Origin: Effusibacillus dendaii
GTDB lineage: Bacteria; Bacillota; Bacilli; Tumebacillales; Effusibacillaceae
Reading direction: 5' to 3'
Assembly (NCBI RefSeq): GCF_015097055.1
Contig: NZ_AP023366.1
Coordinates: 596,501-660,500, forward strand
DNA: 64,000 bases
A program made the position numbers and the translations under genes. Under the pieces are notes generated by a model. It made no database searches. It was not told the origin of the DNA and worked only from the letters and a program-made list of their open reading frames with translations. Positions 8,690-17,596 of this stretch are shown in pieces. The first letter of the stretch is position 1. Every line of letters starts with the position of its first letter.

Positions 8690-10213
8690 ATGAGCACAGA
8701 AACCAAAACGATTTATCAGCCGCTTTATGAGAATATCAAAAAGTACGAAATGTTTATTAACAACGAATGGGTTCAAAGCGTTTCGCAAAAAACATTTCCT
8801 TCTGTTAATCCGTTTACCGGTGAAGTCTGGGCAGAAATTCCTGCCGGGGAAAAAGAAGATGTTGATCGCGCCGTGCAAGCTGCTAAAACGGCTTTTGAAA
8901 CAGGGGAATGGCCAAAGCTTCACGGCAGTCAGCGTGGTGCATTACTCCGCCGTTTCGGAGACTTAATTGCAGAAAATGCGGAGATGCTCGCTGTGAGTGA
9001 AGTGGTGGATAATGGAAAATTAATCCGGGAAATGCTTGGGCAGGTGAAATCTTTACCGGGCTGGTGTTACTACTTTGCTGGTTTTGCTGACAAGATCCAC
9101 GGGGAAACGATTCCTGTTGAAGTGCCTAATATGATTAATTACACGGTTCGTGAACCGCTGGGAGTGGTCGGAGCGATTGTTCCCTGGAATTCTCCTTTGC
9201 TGTTGACCCTTTGGAAGCTGTGCCCCGCATTGGCAGCAGGTAACACGATTGTCATTAAGCCTTCGGAAGTGGCGTCCGGCTCGATTTTGGAGTTGTCCAA
9301 ATTAATTGAGAAAGCCGGATTCCCGCCGGGTGTGGTAAACGTGGTAACCGGGTTCGGTGAAACGGCTGGAGCGGCGCTGGCCAGCCACCCGGATGTGCGT
9401 AAAATCGCTTTCACCGGTTCTGCAGAAACAGGAAAATTGATTGTCAAAAGTTCTGCCGATCATTTTGCGAGAGTATCACTCGAGCTTGGCGGGAAATCCC
9501 CCAACATTATTTTTGAGGATGCGGATCTTTCGAATGCGGTTAATGGAGTGCTTGCCGGAATATTTGCCGCAACAGGCCAAACTTGTATGGCCGGATCCCG
9601 GGTGCTGATTCAAAATTCGATTTATGATCAATTCGTGGAAGCTCTTGTAAGCCGTACCAGCGAGATCAAGTTGGGCAATCCTTTGGATATGGCGACGGAA
9701 ATGGGGACGGTAGCCTTTGCCGGCCAGCACCAAAAGGTAATGAACTACATCGAGATTGGTCAGCAGGAAGGAGCAAGGCTGCTGTATGGAGGAAAGCGTC
9801 CAACCAGAGAAGATCTTAAGAACGGTTTATTCGTTGAGCCGACTATTTTTGGCGATGTAAGTAATGATATGCGCATCGCGCAGGAAGAAATTTTTGGGCC
9901 CGTTGTGTGCCTGATTCGATTTGAAACAGAAGAAGACGCCATTCGCATTGCCAATGATATACAATTCGGGCTCGCCTCTGCGGTTTGGACGAAAGACGTT
10001 CAACGTGCGCACCGGATTGCGTCAAAAATTAAAGCAGGCACCGTATGGATCAACAATTACCGTAAAGTCGGTTTCAGTTCACCATTTGGTGGGTATAAAG
10101 CGAGTGGCATCGGCAGGGAGAACGGTTTGTACGTCATGCAGGAATATACACAGATCAAGAGCGTTTGGGTCGATACCGGCAATATTATTACAGATCCTTT
10201 TAAAATTTTATAA
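8690..10213 (+). CDS. Aldehyde dehydrogenase family protein (NAD(P)+)
   Basis: 507 residues, full length for the ALDH superfamily. The conserved general base lies in LELGGKSP (Glu near residue 265) and the catalytic cysteine in GQTCMAGSR (Cys299). The cofactor-binding PWNSPLL, KPSE and FTGSAETG motifs and the C-terminal PFGGYKASGIGREN oligomerisation motif are all present. It oxidises an aldehyde to the acid. GGGAGGT precedes the ATG by a normal distance. It is the first gene of an operon with a luciferase-type monooxygenase and two flavin reductases, so the aldehyde is probably made by that oxygenase or further downstream in the same catabolic route. The exact substrate cannot be read from sequence. 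Confidence 0.93.
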   Translation: MSTETKTIYQPLYENIKKYEMFINNEWVQSVSQKTFPSVNPFTGEVWAEIPAGEKEDVDRAVQAAKTAFETGEWPKLHGSQRGALLRRFGDLIAENAEMLAVSEVVDNGKLIREMLGQVKSLPGWCYYFAGFADKIHGETIPVEVPNMINYTVREPLGVVGAIVPWNSPLLLTLWKLCPALAAGNTIVIKPSEVASGSILELSKLIEKAGFPPGVVNVVTGFGETAGAALASHPDVRKIAFTGSAETGKLIVKSSADHFARVSLELGGKSPNIIFEDADLSNAVNGVLAGIFAATGQTCMAGSRVLIQNSIYDQFVEALVSRTSEIKLGNPLDMATEMGTVAFAGQHQKVMNYIEIGQQEGARLLYGGKRPTREDLKNGLFVEPTIFGDVSNDMRIAQEEIFGPVVCLIRFETEEDAIRIANDIQFGLASAVWTKDVQRAHRIASKIKAGTVWINNYRKVGFSSPFGGYKASGIGRENGLYVMQEYTQIKSVWVDTGNIITDPFKIL

Positions 10214-10239
10214 GGCATAGCGAAACCAGGGGGGAAACG

Positions 10240-11394
10240 ATGAACAGATTTGACCTATATCGTGGAGCCGGCAACCCGATGTTTAATGACAACAAACTAA
10301 AATTAGGGATTTTTGGACCGAACGTAAATAATTCTTGTGCCATGACTTTGGCAGATACCTCGTTTACTCCAGACTTTCGTACAAATGTAAAAATTGCAAA
10401 AATGATGGAAAATGCAGGATACGAATGTATTATTCCGGTTGCGCGTTGGCGCGGTTTTGGCGGCCCCAGTAATTTTAACGGACGCTGCATGGAAACGTAT
10501 ACATGGGCAGCAGCGATCGCGGCCGTCACAGAAAAAATCTATCTTTTTTGTACCTCTCACGTTCCTACGATGCACCCGATTGTGGCATCGAAAATGATTG
10601 CGACGATAGACGACATCTCGCAAGGAAGAATCGGCTTAAATATCGTAAACGGCTGGTTTCCAAAAGAGTTGGAAATGTTTGGCGGAAAAAAGATGGAACA
10701 TGATAAAGGCTATCGGTATTCGACTGAATGGATTGAAATCGTTTTGAAAATGTGGTCGGAACAGTATTTCGATCACAAAGGAGAGTTTTTTGAAATTAAG
10801 GACGGATGGCAAGAGCCAAAACCTGTTCAAAATCCTCGCCCCGTCTTGATTAACGCAGGTTCTTCCACTGCCGGGATGAATTTTGCCGCCCGATTTGCAG
10901 ATTTCCATTTTTCTTTTCTGGAAACGTATGAACAAGGCAGAGAATGGACCCTTCACATGAAAAAACTTGCATGGGAAGAATACCACCGCGAAATTAACAT
11001 GTTTACAACAAGTTTCGTTGTTTGTCGCCCGACCGAAAAGGAAGCTAGAGAGTTTTATGATTATTATGTGAGGGAGCAAGGGGATTGGGAAGTCGCCAAT
11101 ATTATTTGTGATATGTTTGGAATTCAGTCAGCATCCAATTCGCAGGAGTTCTTGACGAGAGCACGCGAGAACTTTATTGCGGGCTGGGGTGGTTGGGCAC
11201 TGGTCGGTACGCCGGAACAAATTGCGGAAGAAATGGTGAATCTTTCAAAAACCGGTGTTTCCGGTACACTTGTTTCTTTTCTCGACTACGTTGAGGAAAT
11301 GCCTTATTTTAATGAAACGGTTCTCCCTCTTTTGGAACAGGCAGGTATACGGAATCCTGTAAATCAGGATCTGCCTGTTTGTCAGAATACTTGA
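10240..11394 (+). CDS. LLM class flavin-dependent monooxygenase
   Basis: 384 residues with the bacterial luciferase-like TIM-barrel pattern. Visible are the conserved N-terminal KLGIFGPN strand, ARWRGFGG, THVPTMHP-like LFCTSHVPTMHP, the GRIGLNIVNGWFPKE motif and the C-terminal GTPEQIAEEM. The family includes RutA, SsuD and SfnG-type enzymes, which use reduced FMN and oxygen to cleave C-N, C-S or C-C bonds. It must receive FMNH2 from a separate reductase; two reductases follow in the same operon. It begins 26 bp after the aldehyde dehydrogenase with a GGGGGGAAAC-type ribosome site. The substrate is unknown. Confidence 0.9.
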   Translation: MNRFDLYRGAGNPMFNDNKLKLGIFGPNVNNSCAMTLADTSFTPDFRTNVKIAKMMENAGYECIIPVARWRGFGGPSNFNGRCMETYTWAAAIAAVTEKIYLFCTSHVPTMHPIVASKMIATIDDISQGRIGLNIVNGWFPKELEMFGGKKMEHDKGYRYSTEWIEIVLKMWSEQYFDHKGEFFEIKDGWQEPKPVQNPRPVLINAGSSTAGMNFAARFADFHFSFLETYEQGREWTLHMKKLAWEEYHREINMFTTSFVVCRPTEKEAREFYDYYVREQGDWEVANIICDMFGIQSASNSQEFLTRARENFIAGWGGWALVGTPEQIAEEMVNLSKTGVSGTLVSFLDYVEEMPYFNETVLPLLEQAGIRNPVNQDLPVCQNT

Positions 11395-11425
11395 TTGAAG
11401 ATTATGAATGGAGGGGACTAGGTTC

Positions 11426-11986
11426 ATGCATATACTGGGCATTTGCGGAAGCTCGGCCCACAGCCGACGCACCCGGGCGTTACTCGATCATTCCCTGAAG
11501 GCAGCCTCCAATTATATGGAAAATGTACAAACGGATATAGTGGATCTTTCCGATGTAAGATTGGATTTTTGTGATGGAAGGCCTCTCGAAGAATATAGTC
11601 CCGACACGCAACGTGTATTGGACAAAATTAAAAAAGCGGACGGCTATTTATTTGGATCCCCTATGTACAGAGGAACGATGACGGGAGCTCTTAAAAATCT
11701 CATAGATTTAATTCCTCACGAATACATTAAAGGTAAAGCAGCAGGCCTCGTGGCAACCGGGGGGAGTGACCATCATTATCTTGGACTTGATCTGGGATTC
11801 AGATCTGCCATGGCGTTTTTCCAAGTGTTTACCATACCCGGGATCTTATACCACTCACGTTTCACGGTTGAAGGCGGGACTATAGCAGAGGACATCGTAA
11901 GAGAACAAGCTGAGAAATTTGGCAGAGAGCTTGTGGAATTAGTCACGCTTACCAACGGGAAAATACTCGGGCCGTCTTTGTATTAA
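11426..11986 (+). CDS. NADPH-dependent FMN reductase family flavoprotein
   Basis: 186 residues from the ATG at 11426, nine bases after GGAGGGG; the ATG at 11408 precedes that site and is rejected. A flavodoxin-like fold is indicated by the N-terminal ILGICGSSAHSRRTRALL phosphate-binding loop, the GSPMYRGTMTGALKNLIDL motif and the later VATGGSDHHY loop, as in SsuE/MsuE-type enzymes. It reduces FMN with NAD(P)H and probably supplies FMNH2 to the upstream monooxygenase. It lies 31 bp after the monooxygenase. Confidence 0.88.
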   Translation: MHILGICGSSAHSRRTRALLDHSLKAASNYMENVQTDIVDLSDVRLDFCDGRPLEEYSPDTQRVLDKIKKADGYLFGSPMYRGTMTGALKNLIDLIPHEYIKGKAAGLVATGGSDHHYLGLDLGFRSAMAFFQVFTIPGILYHSRFTVEGGTIAEDIVREQAEKFGRELVELVTLTNGKILGPSLY

Positions 11987-12013
11987 AAAATGATGGGTGA
12001 GGTGAGTAAAAAT

Positions 12014-12505
12014 ATGACTGTAGAGAAAGAAAAGCTGTTTAAGGAAATTATGGGCAGTTATCCAACGGGTGTAACGATAGTCACAACAACAGATTCAGAG
12101 GGTAATCCATTGGGGCTGACGGTTAATTCATTTACTTCCGTTTCGATAAATCCTTTGTTGGTTCTTTGGTGTATTGATAAGAGAGCATCTTCTTTTGAGG
12201 CTTTTCAGCAGTGCAGCGGATTTGCCATCCATACACTGGCATCCGATCAGAAGGAGCTTTGTTGGGCGTTTGCCGGAAAGGAGCCCGATCGATTCTCGAA
12301 AGCAGAATGGAGTTTATCGGAGCGTAATTTGCCGATTATCCAGGGCTCTTATGGCGTTATGGAGTGCACAGTTGTACAAAGGATAGATGCTGGCGATCAT
12401 ACGCTTTTAATTGGTGAAGTCGTCGAACTAAAGAAAACGGATAAGGAGCCGATGCTGTATTTTCGTAGAAATGTAGGATCCATTCCAGAGAATTGGCCTG
12501 CATAA
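12014..12505 (+). CDS. Flavin reductase family protein (HpaC-like)
   Basis: 163 residues from the ATG at 12014 behind a GGTGAGGTGAG site; the longer frame from 11990 is not supported by a ribosome site. The split-barrel FMN-binding motifs are clear: SYPTGVTIVTTTD, LTVNSFTSVSINPLLVLWCI, the FAIHTLASDQ region and the GDHTLLIGEVVEL strand. HpaC/RutF-type enzymes reduce free flavin for partner monooxygenases. Having both an SsuE-like and an HpaC-like reductase in one operon is unusual; one may serve a further oxygenase, such as the decayed nitronate monooxygenase that follows. Confidence 0.9.
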   Translation: MTVEKEKLFKEIMGSYPTGVTIVTTTDSEGNPLGLTVNSFTSVSINPLLVLWCIDKRASSFEAFQQCSGFAIHTLASDQKELCWAFAGKEPDRFSKAEWSLSERNLPIIQGSYGVMECTVVQRIDAGDHTLLIGEVVELKKTDKEPMLYFRRNVGSIPENWPA

Positions 12506-12529
12506 CTTGAATTTTAAGACCTTTCTTAT

Positions 12530-12555
12530 CGACATCTCATTCGAGATGTCGTATT
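12530..12555 (+). terminator. Terminator-like hairpin after the flavin reductase
   Basis: CGACATCTC pairs perfectly with GAGATGTCG around an ATTC loop and is followed by TATTGTTTT. It separates the intact catabolic genes from the nitronate monooxygenase remnant. Confidence 0.6.
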
Positions 12556-12577
12556 GTTTTCATAATAGACTCGCTTT

Positions 12578-13271
12578 TGAAAGGAAGACGAACCGAATCG
12601 TCGTATTGCGCCATGGGCGGTCAATCTCATCGTACACTCGACCAATAAACGGTATGAGGCGGATTTGGAGCTTATAAAGAAACACAAACCACCGATTGTT
12701 ATTACATCGCTAGGCGCCCCAAGTCCGGTTGTTCGTATCGTGCATGAATATGGCGGACTTGTTTTCTCAGATGTGATCAGCTTATTTCATGCACGAAAGG
12801 CTGTACAAAAAGGGAGTTGATGGACTAATCCTGGTTTGCAACGGGGCTGGTGGGCATGCGGGAACTCTTAATCCGTTCGCCTTCATTGCGGCTGTAAAGG
12901 AATTCTGGGATGGTATTACGATTCTGGCTGGAAGTATATCCAGCGGAAACGATATTCTTGCCGCAGAGATCCTTGGCGCAGATCTCGCCTATATGGGTAC
13001 CCGTTTTATTGCGACTTCCGAAAGTTTTGCCAGCAAAGAATATCATGAAATGCTGATCGAATCCACTCTTGAAGACCTCGTTTATACAGATGCGTTTAGC
13101 GGAGTCAATGCAAACTACCTCATTCCCAGTATAAAGAGAGCTGGACTTGATCCAGATCAGCTCCAGAAAAAAGGGTCTGTCGATTTCTCGGAAATGAATC
13201 ATTCTGACTCAAAGGCATGGAGAGACATCTGGTCTGCAGGACAAGGAGTCGGTGTGACGGGGCAACGTTAA
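12578..13271 (+). pseudogene. Nitronate monooxygenase (2-nitropropane dioxygenase family), truncated and frameshifted
   Basis: Two reading frames together give a nitronate-monooxygenase barrel without its N-terminus. Frame one (to about 12810) reads APWAVNLIVHSTNKRYEADL, then IVITSLGAPSPVV and FSDVISLFHARKAVQKG before a stop. Frame two resumes as KGVDGLILVCNGAGGHAGT and runs through DLAYMGTRFIATSES to 13271. The switch occurs in the AAAAAGGG tract near 12810 and is repaired by removing one base. The first about 100 residues of the family (FMN phosphate-loop start) are absent. These enzymes oxidise nitronates using FMN. Its position after the flavin-dependent operon suggests that it was once part of it. 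Confidence 0.85.
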
Positions 13272-13315
13272 AGATATTACAAACCGTTCGAAATAGATTC
13301 GCAAACGGATTCGTC

Positions 13316-13349
13316 GGATTCACCAGCTACGCTCGCTGGTGAATCCTTT
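13316..13349. terminator. Bidirectional terminator between the oxygenase remnant and mrfB
   Basis: GGATTCACCAGC pairs perfectly with GCTGGTGAATCC around TACGCTC. A short T-run follows on the plus strand. The last codons and stop of mrfB (minus strand) lie inside the hairpin. Confidence 0.75.
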
Positions 13350-14577
13350 GTTCCAACCGTTCAATTCTTTTCCAATACGTTTCTTGCTCGGCTTTAGACC
13401 CTCGACGAAGCAGATTCTTTTTTTTCTTCCATTCATCGAATGCCAGAAGAGTATAATGCAGCGCTTTTTCGTAATCTTTCACTTGATGTTCATATATTTT
13501 GGCTGCTTCTACATACACATTTTCCGGTACATAGGTAAATTCATGAATGCATTCTTCCCAGATTTCCAAAGCCGGCTTCCACTTCTTCTGTTTTTTGTAA
13601 TGGTGTCCCAAGGCAATTTTTGCTTTCCCTCTGAGAGCATGATCGCTCTCTGCAATTTTCTTATATCCTTCCACGGCGTGTGTATCTTCACCTAATGCTT
13701 CATACCAACGGGCGATTTCAAAACGCTCATTGTGGGAAACAACGTCTCTCCCGTATTCGAGCAAAAGTTTTGAGATATGGATGTATAAAGTGATAAGGGA
13801 AAGGACGTCGATTTCGTTGTGGTACAAAACCCCTTGAATCGTTTCAGGGTCTCGATGCCTGAGATAGTCGAAATATAACATCGGCGCCAAATATCCAGGC
13901 ACATCATCCTTTCGAAAGACGCCCAATTTCTCTTGCTCAATGATTGACAACCGACAGGACTCCAATTCATTTCTCCATAATCTTCTTGCCCCATGCAACA
14001 AATCGCAGTGTCCAAACGATGGCAGACGGGGAACCAAATCCCGAATCAAAGTATGTCTTGTCTTCACCTGAGGCCAGTCAAAAGCTTTCCCGTTGTATGT
14101 GACAAGATGTTTTGACTCGTTTATATCTGCAAGAAAAGATTGGTACAGGGATACTTCCGCATGAGGAGCAGCCAAAAAATGCTGGCGAACTACCACGGCA
14201 TCTCCTTCCATACGGCTATACCCCAAGAGAAAAATGGTGTTTCCCGCTCCTCCGTGCAACCCGGTTGTCTCCGTATCAAAGAACAGAAGATCCGCTGCAG
14301 TTCTACCCATGGAAGACAGGGGGTGTTGATGAACTGTTTTTTCCCACGCTTCGATTACTTCATGAAGTTGATCAAATGTATACTTTCCATGTTGTTGCGT
14401 GACAGGGTAGCGGACCTCCCGAACCATGACATAATCGTCATTATATACATACGGTTTCGCCTGCAGCCCAGCCCATTTTTCCAAAAAAGGAATTTTTGCC
14501 GAGTGCGCGATTGCCGGTTGCGGTTCCTCTTGGGTCATATGAACTTTTAACCGGTTCAATTTATCCTTAAGAGACAT
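13327..14577 (-). CDS. mrfB: MrfB/YprB-type 3'-5' exonuclease (RNase H-like) with C-terminal TPR region
   Basis: 417 residues from the ATG at 14577, which follows GAGGAGGAAG; the longer frame is rejected. The DEDDh-type exonuclease core has FFDTETTGL (Asp101, Glu103), the VTYNGKAFDWPQVKTR motif and a later HNEIDVLSL. The C-terminal about 130 residues form helical TPR-like repeats. In Bacillus subtilis MrfA and MrfB act in a UvrA-independent excision pathway for mitomycin C damage, where MrfB digests DNA at the lesion. Its start overlaps the end of the helicase gene by 11 bp, so translation is coupled. Confidence 0.92.
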   Translation of the reverse strand: MSLKDKLNRLKVHMTQEEPQPAIAHSAKIPFLEKWAGLQAKPYVYNDDYVMVREVRYPVTQQHGKYTFDQLHEVIEAWEKTVHQHPLSSMGRTAADLLFFDTETTGLHGGAGNTIFLLGYSRMEGDAVVVRQHFLAAPHAEVSLYQSFLADINESKHLVTYNGKAFDWPQVKTRHTLIRDLVPRLPSFGHCDLLHGARRLWRNELESCRLSIIEQEKLGVFRKDDVPGYLAPMLYFDYLRHRDPETIQGVLYHNEIDVLSLITLYIHISKLLLEYGRDVVSHNERFEIARWYEALGEDTHAVEGYKKIAESDHALRGKAKIALGHHYKKQKKWKPALEIWEECIHEFTYVPENVYVEAAKIYEHQVKDYEKALHYTLLAFDEWKKKKNLLRRGSKAEQETYWKRIERLEQRIHQRA

Positions 14578-16849
14578 AAGGACTTCCTCCTCGGGCAACC
14601 CGGACCAGAGCAAGGGCCAATTCTTTCCCATCCTGTTCAGATATCCCGATACATGAAGGGCATCCGGATTCACACGGACAAGAACCAATCAGTTCTTCTG
14701 CTTGTGTCAGAATGGTTTCCATTTCCTTGTAGACCTGTTCACTTAGACCGATTCCGCCGGGATAGCGATCATATAAGAAGATTGTGGGTTGTCCGGAATG
14801 GACGGCTTTCCGCTGGGGAATCACACGAAGATCCAGCGGATCGCACATTACGAAGAAAGGAGAGACGTGCTGCAGGACATGAGCGAGACCTACGAGACCC
14901 CGTTCCAATTCTTCTTTTCCAATCGTCTCAAACAGGGTTTCAGAGAAACTGATCCATGCCGCGTTTGTATGCAGCTCTTCTTCAGGAAGCGTAATGGGAC
15001 CGGAACCGATATTTTCATGTGTTTCGAATTTGATTTTTTTGAAAATCGTAGCCATGGCGTGCACCGACACTTCGCCATACGCAAACTCTGTCTGCTGCTG
15101 ATGCCGGGATTCATCTTCCGTCAGCACTTTCAACTGGACTGCCAAATTGGCGTCGGTGTAATAATCGACCTGTACTTCCCGGACATAGGCTTTCTTTTCT
15201 TTGTAATCCAGTTTCTCCACCTGATATTCAATGCCTTGATGCAGATAAATCGCTTCTTCATGAAGCAGGGTGAGTGAACTGAATCGATCCATTTCCCCAA
15301 TCACTCTCTCGTTTCCACGTGAAGTAATATCAATAATCACGACGTTTTCCTGGGAAGCAGACCGGAGGCTGATGTTGTGAGCAGGGAATGACTCGTTCAT
15401 CCAGAACCATTTTCCTCTTGAATAATGTAAAATTTGTTCTTCCGTAAGAAACTCCAAAATCTCCAAAATTTCAGCATTTCCGAAGCGGTCCCCTTCTTTA
15501 AAAGGCAGTTCGTAGGCAGCACATTTCAGATGATCAACCAAAATGATCAGATTATCCGGGTTGATGCGCGCCGATTCCGGATTTCGTTCAAAGAAATAAT
15601 CAGGATGTTGGAGAATGTATTGATCTAATGGAGAAGAGCTCCCGACAAGGACCACGGCAGATTCCCCTTGACGCCTTCCAGCCCGGCCTGCTTGCTGCCA
15701 CGTGCTCGCAACAGAGCCGGGATACCCAGTGATTACACACGCTTGGAGCTGCCCGATGTCCACACCAAGTTCGAGTGCATTTGTACTCACTACACCCATA
15801 ATGTCACCCTGACGCAATCCGCGTTCAATTTCCCGACGTTGACTGGGGAGATAACCTCCCCGGTAGCTCTGGATGGACTTTGGACCCAGCTTCTTTTTGA
15901 TCAATTCCTGCAGATATTTCAAGAGAATTTCAACACGAACCCGACTGCGGGCGAAAAGAATCGTTTGAATACCGTTCGACAGGAATTTCTCAGTGATATC
16001 ACGGGCTTCAAGTGTGGCGCTTCGCCGGATGTTCAATTGATGATTTACAACAGGCGGATTATAGAAAATAAAATGTTTTTTCCCAGAGGGAGCCCCATTG
16101 TTGGTAACCAGCTCCATTTTTTCTTCCGTTACTTGTTCGGCCAATTCCTTAGGATTCGCAATGGTAGCAGAAGTGCAAATAAATTGCGGTTGGCTTCCGT
16201 AAAACGTGCAGATTCGTTTTAAACGGCGAATGACGTTCGCCACATGGCTGCCGAATACCCCTCGATAGATATGGAGTTCGTCTATCACTACGTATCGCAG
16301 GTGTTCAAAGAAAGAAACCCATTTGGTGTGATGTGGCAGGATGGCCGAATGAAGCATATCCGGATTTGTGATCACGATATTGCCGGCTTTACGTATCATC
16401 TGACGAATATTGGCCGGTGTGTCACCGTCATAGGTTTCCGATTTTATAGATAATCCCATTTCGTTAATGAGTTCATTCAATTCACTTTTCTGGTCTTGAG
16501 CCAGCGCTTTGGCAGGGAAAAGATACAGTGCGCGTGCTTGTGGGTCTTCCGACAACTTTTGTAAAATCGGCAAATGGTAGCACATGCTTTTGCCGGAAGC
16601 TGTGGGCGTAACTGCCACAACGTTTTTTCCTTCCCGGACAAAGCGAAAGGATGTCTCTTGGTGAGTGTACAACGAATTGATTCCTCGCTTGCACAACGTA
16701 TAACGAATTCGTTCATCCAAGTCGGCAGGGAAGGGGACCGTATGGGCATCGCGGGACGGGATGGTTTCCCAGTGGACAATATTTTTCTTGAATCGCTCAT
16801 CTTCCCGGAACTGTTTTAAGAGCTGGTCCATGTTTAGTTTCTGAATCAT
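14567..16849 (-). CDS. mrfA: MrfA/YprA-type DEAD/DEAH-box helicase with DUF1998 domain
   Basis: 760 residues. Walker A is TPTASGKS (81-88), the DEAH-like box is DELH (190-193), and motif VI is GRAGRRQGES. The C-terminal DUF1998/MZB domain ends with the zinc-binding cysteines in CPCESGCPSC. MrfA is a 3'-5' helicase needed for repair of mitomycin C adducts together with the exonuclease MrfB. The gene is the first of a two-gene operon and has a DinR/LexA-like box in its leader (16878-16891), pointing to SOS control. Confidence 0.93.
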   Translation of the reverse strand: MIQKLNMDQLLKQFREDERFKKNIVHWETIPSRDAHTVPFPADLDERIRYTLCKRGINSLYTHQETSFRFVREGKNVVAVTPTASGKSMCYHLPILQKLSEDPQARALYLFPAKALAQDQKSELNELINEMGLSIKSETYDGDTPANIRQMIRKAGNIVITNPDMLHSAILPHHTKWVSFFEHLRYVVIDELHIYRGVFGSHVANVIRRLKRICTFYGSQPQFICTSATIANPKELAEQVTEEKMELVTNNGAPSGKKHFIFYNPPVVNHQLNIRRSATLEARDITEKFLSNGIQTILFARSRVRVEILLKYLQELIKKKLGPKSIQSYRGGYLPSQRREIERGLRQGDIMGVVSTNALELGVDIGQLQACVITGYPGSVASTWQQAGRAGRRQGESAVVLVGSSSPLDQYILQHPDYFFERNPESARINPDNLIILVDHLKCAAYELPFKEGDRFGNAEILEILEFLTEEQILHYSRGKWFWMNESFPAHNISLRSASQENVVIIDITSRGNERVIGEMDRFSSLTLLHEEAIYLHQGIEYQVEKLDYKEKKAYVREVQVDYYTDANLAVQLKVLTEDESRHQQQTEFAYGEVSVHAMATIFKKIKFETHENIGSGPITLPEEELHTNAAWISFSETLFETIGKEELERGLVGLAHVLQHVSPFFVMCDPLDLRVIPQRKAVHSGQPTIFLYDRYPGGIGLSEQVYKEMETILTQAEELIGSCPCESGCPSCIGISEQDGKELALALVRVARGGSPYVS

Positions 16850-16877
16850 GGTTTATCACCTTCTTCTTACTATTCTA

Positions 16878-16891
16878 CGAATATATGTTCG
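16878..16891. promoter_or_regulatory. DinR/LexA (SOS) box upstream of mrfA
   Basis: CGAATATATGTTCG matches the Bacillales SOS consensus CGAAC-N4-GTTCG at all but one arm position. It lies about 30-40 bp upstream of the mrfA start codon. Confidence 0.6.
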
Positions 16892-16991
16892 TGATGTAAA
16901 TGTTTACGTCGAATTTTACAAGAATGAGAGAGAAGGCCAGTGTAGGGAATCAGGTAAAACCTGTCGAATAATTGACAATGGTTCAATGTGA

Positions 16992-17560
16992 AGGATCGAA
17001 ATAAATATTCCTCTCCTGCTTATAGGCTTCAAGCTGCTCGGAAGCAAATTCATGATCTATACCATTATCTCCATCATTTCTTTTTCTGCGTTTCTGAATT
17101 TGATCCATATTACGAAACTGTTTACAGAAGATGTCCTTCTGTCCGCCATTTTTGGCGGTATCGTGACAGGCGTTGGCGGCGCGATCATCTTGCGGGCCGG
17201 CGGCAGTAACGGAGGAATTGGTTGTAGGCAGAATTGTCGCCAAGTATAGGAACATTCCGATTGGCAGATTTACCCTTTTGGTGAATGGATTCATTGTGAT
17301 CGGTTCTGCTTACCTGTTTGAAGTACAAACGGCACTCTATACATTAATTTCAATTTATACGGGGGGCTAAAACCTATCAAGCCCTATTAAATCACGTAGA
17401 CCGTATCACTGTCTTGATTGTAACAGGTGAGGGGGAGGCGGTATCGAAAGCGATTACCCGCTCCATGAACCGGGGAGTAACAAAATGGGATGCGAGCGGA
17501 AGCATTTATCACCGTATTGCCAACACAAAATGTAGTGGGGAATTTCACCCATGTGTGGTA
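16992..17560 (+). pseudogene. YitT family (DUF161/DUF2179) membrane protein remnant
   Basis: Three frame segments add up to most of a YitT-type protein. Segment one (16998-17220) reads IPLLLIGFKLLGSKFMIYT and then the signature GGIVTGVGGAIILRAGGSNG. Segment two (about 17223-17367) continues VGRIVAKYRNIPIGRFTLLV. Segment three (from about 17362) reads KTYQALLNHVDRITVLIVTG and the start of the DUF2179 domain. The breaks lie after the GGSNGG loop, where several bases are missing, and in a run of six Gs near 17360. The 5' end (first membrane segments) and the 3' end of DUF2179 are missing. No product is expected. Confidence 0.8.
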
Positions 17561-17596
17561 ATCTTATACTTCATATACAAAACTGGGGGATTGGAA

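Noticed and set aside
14112..16453. Several plus-strand frames over the mrfA-mrfB genes
   Set aside because: They are antisense shadows of genes with complete catalytic motifs on the minus strand.
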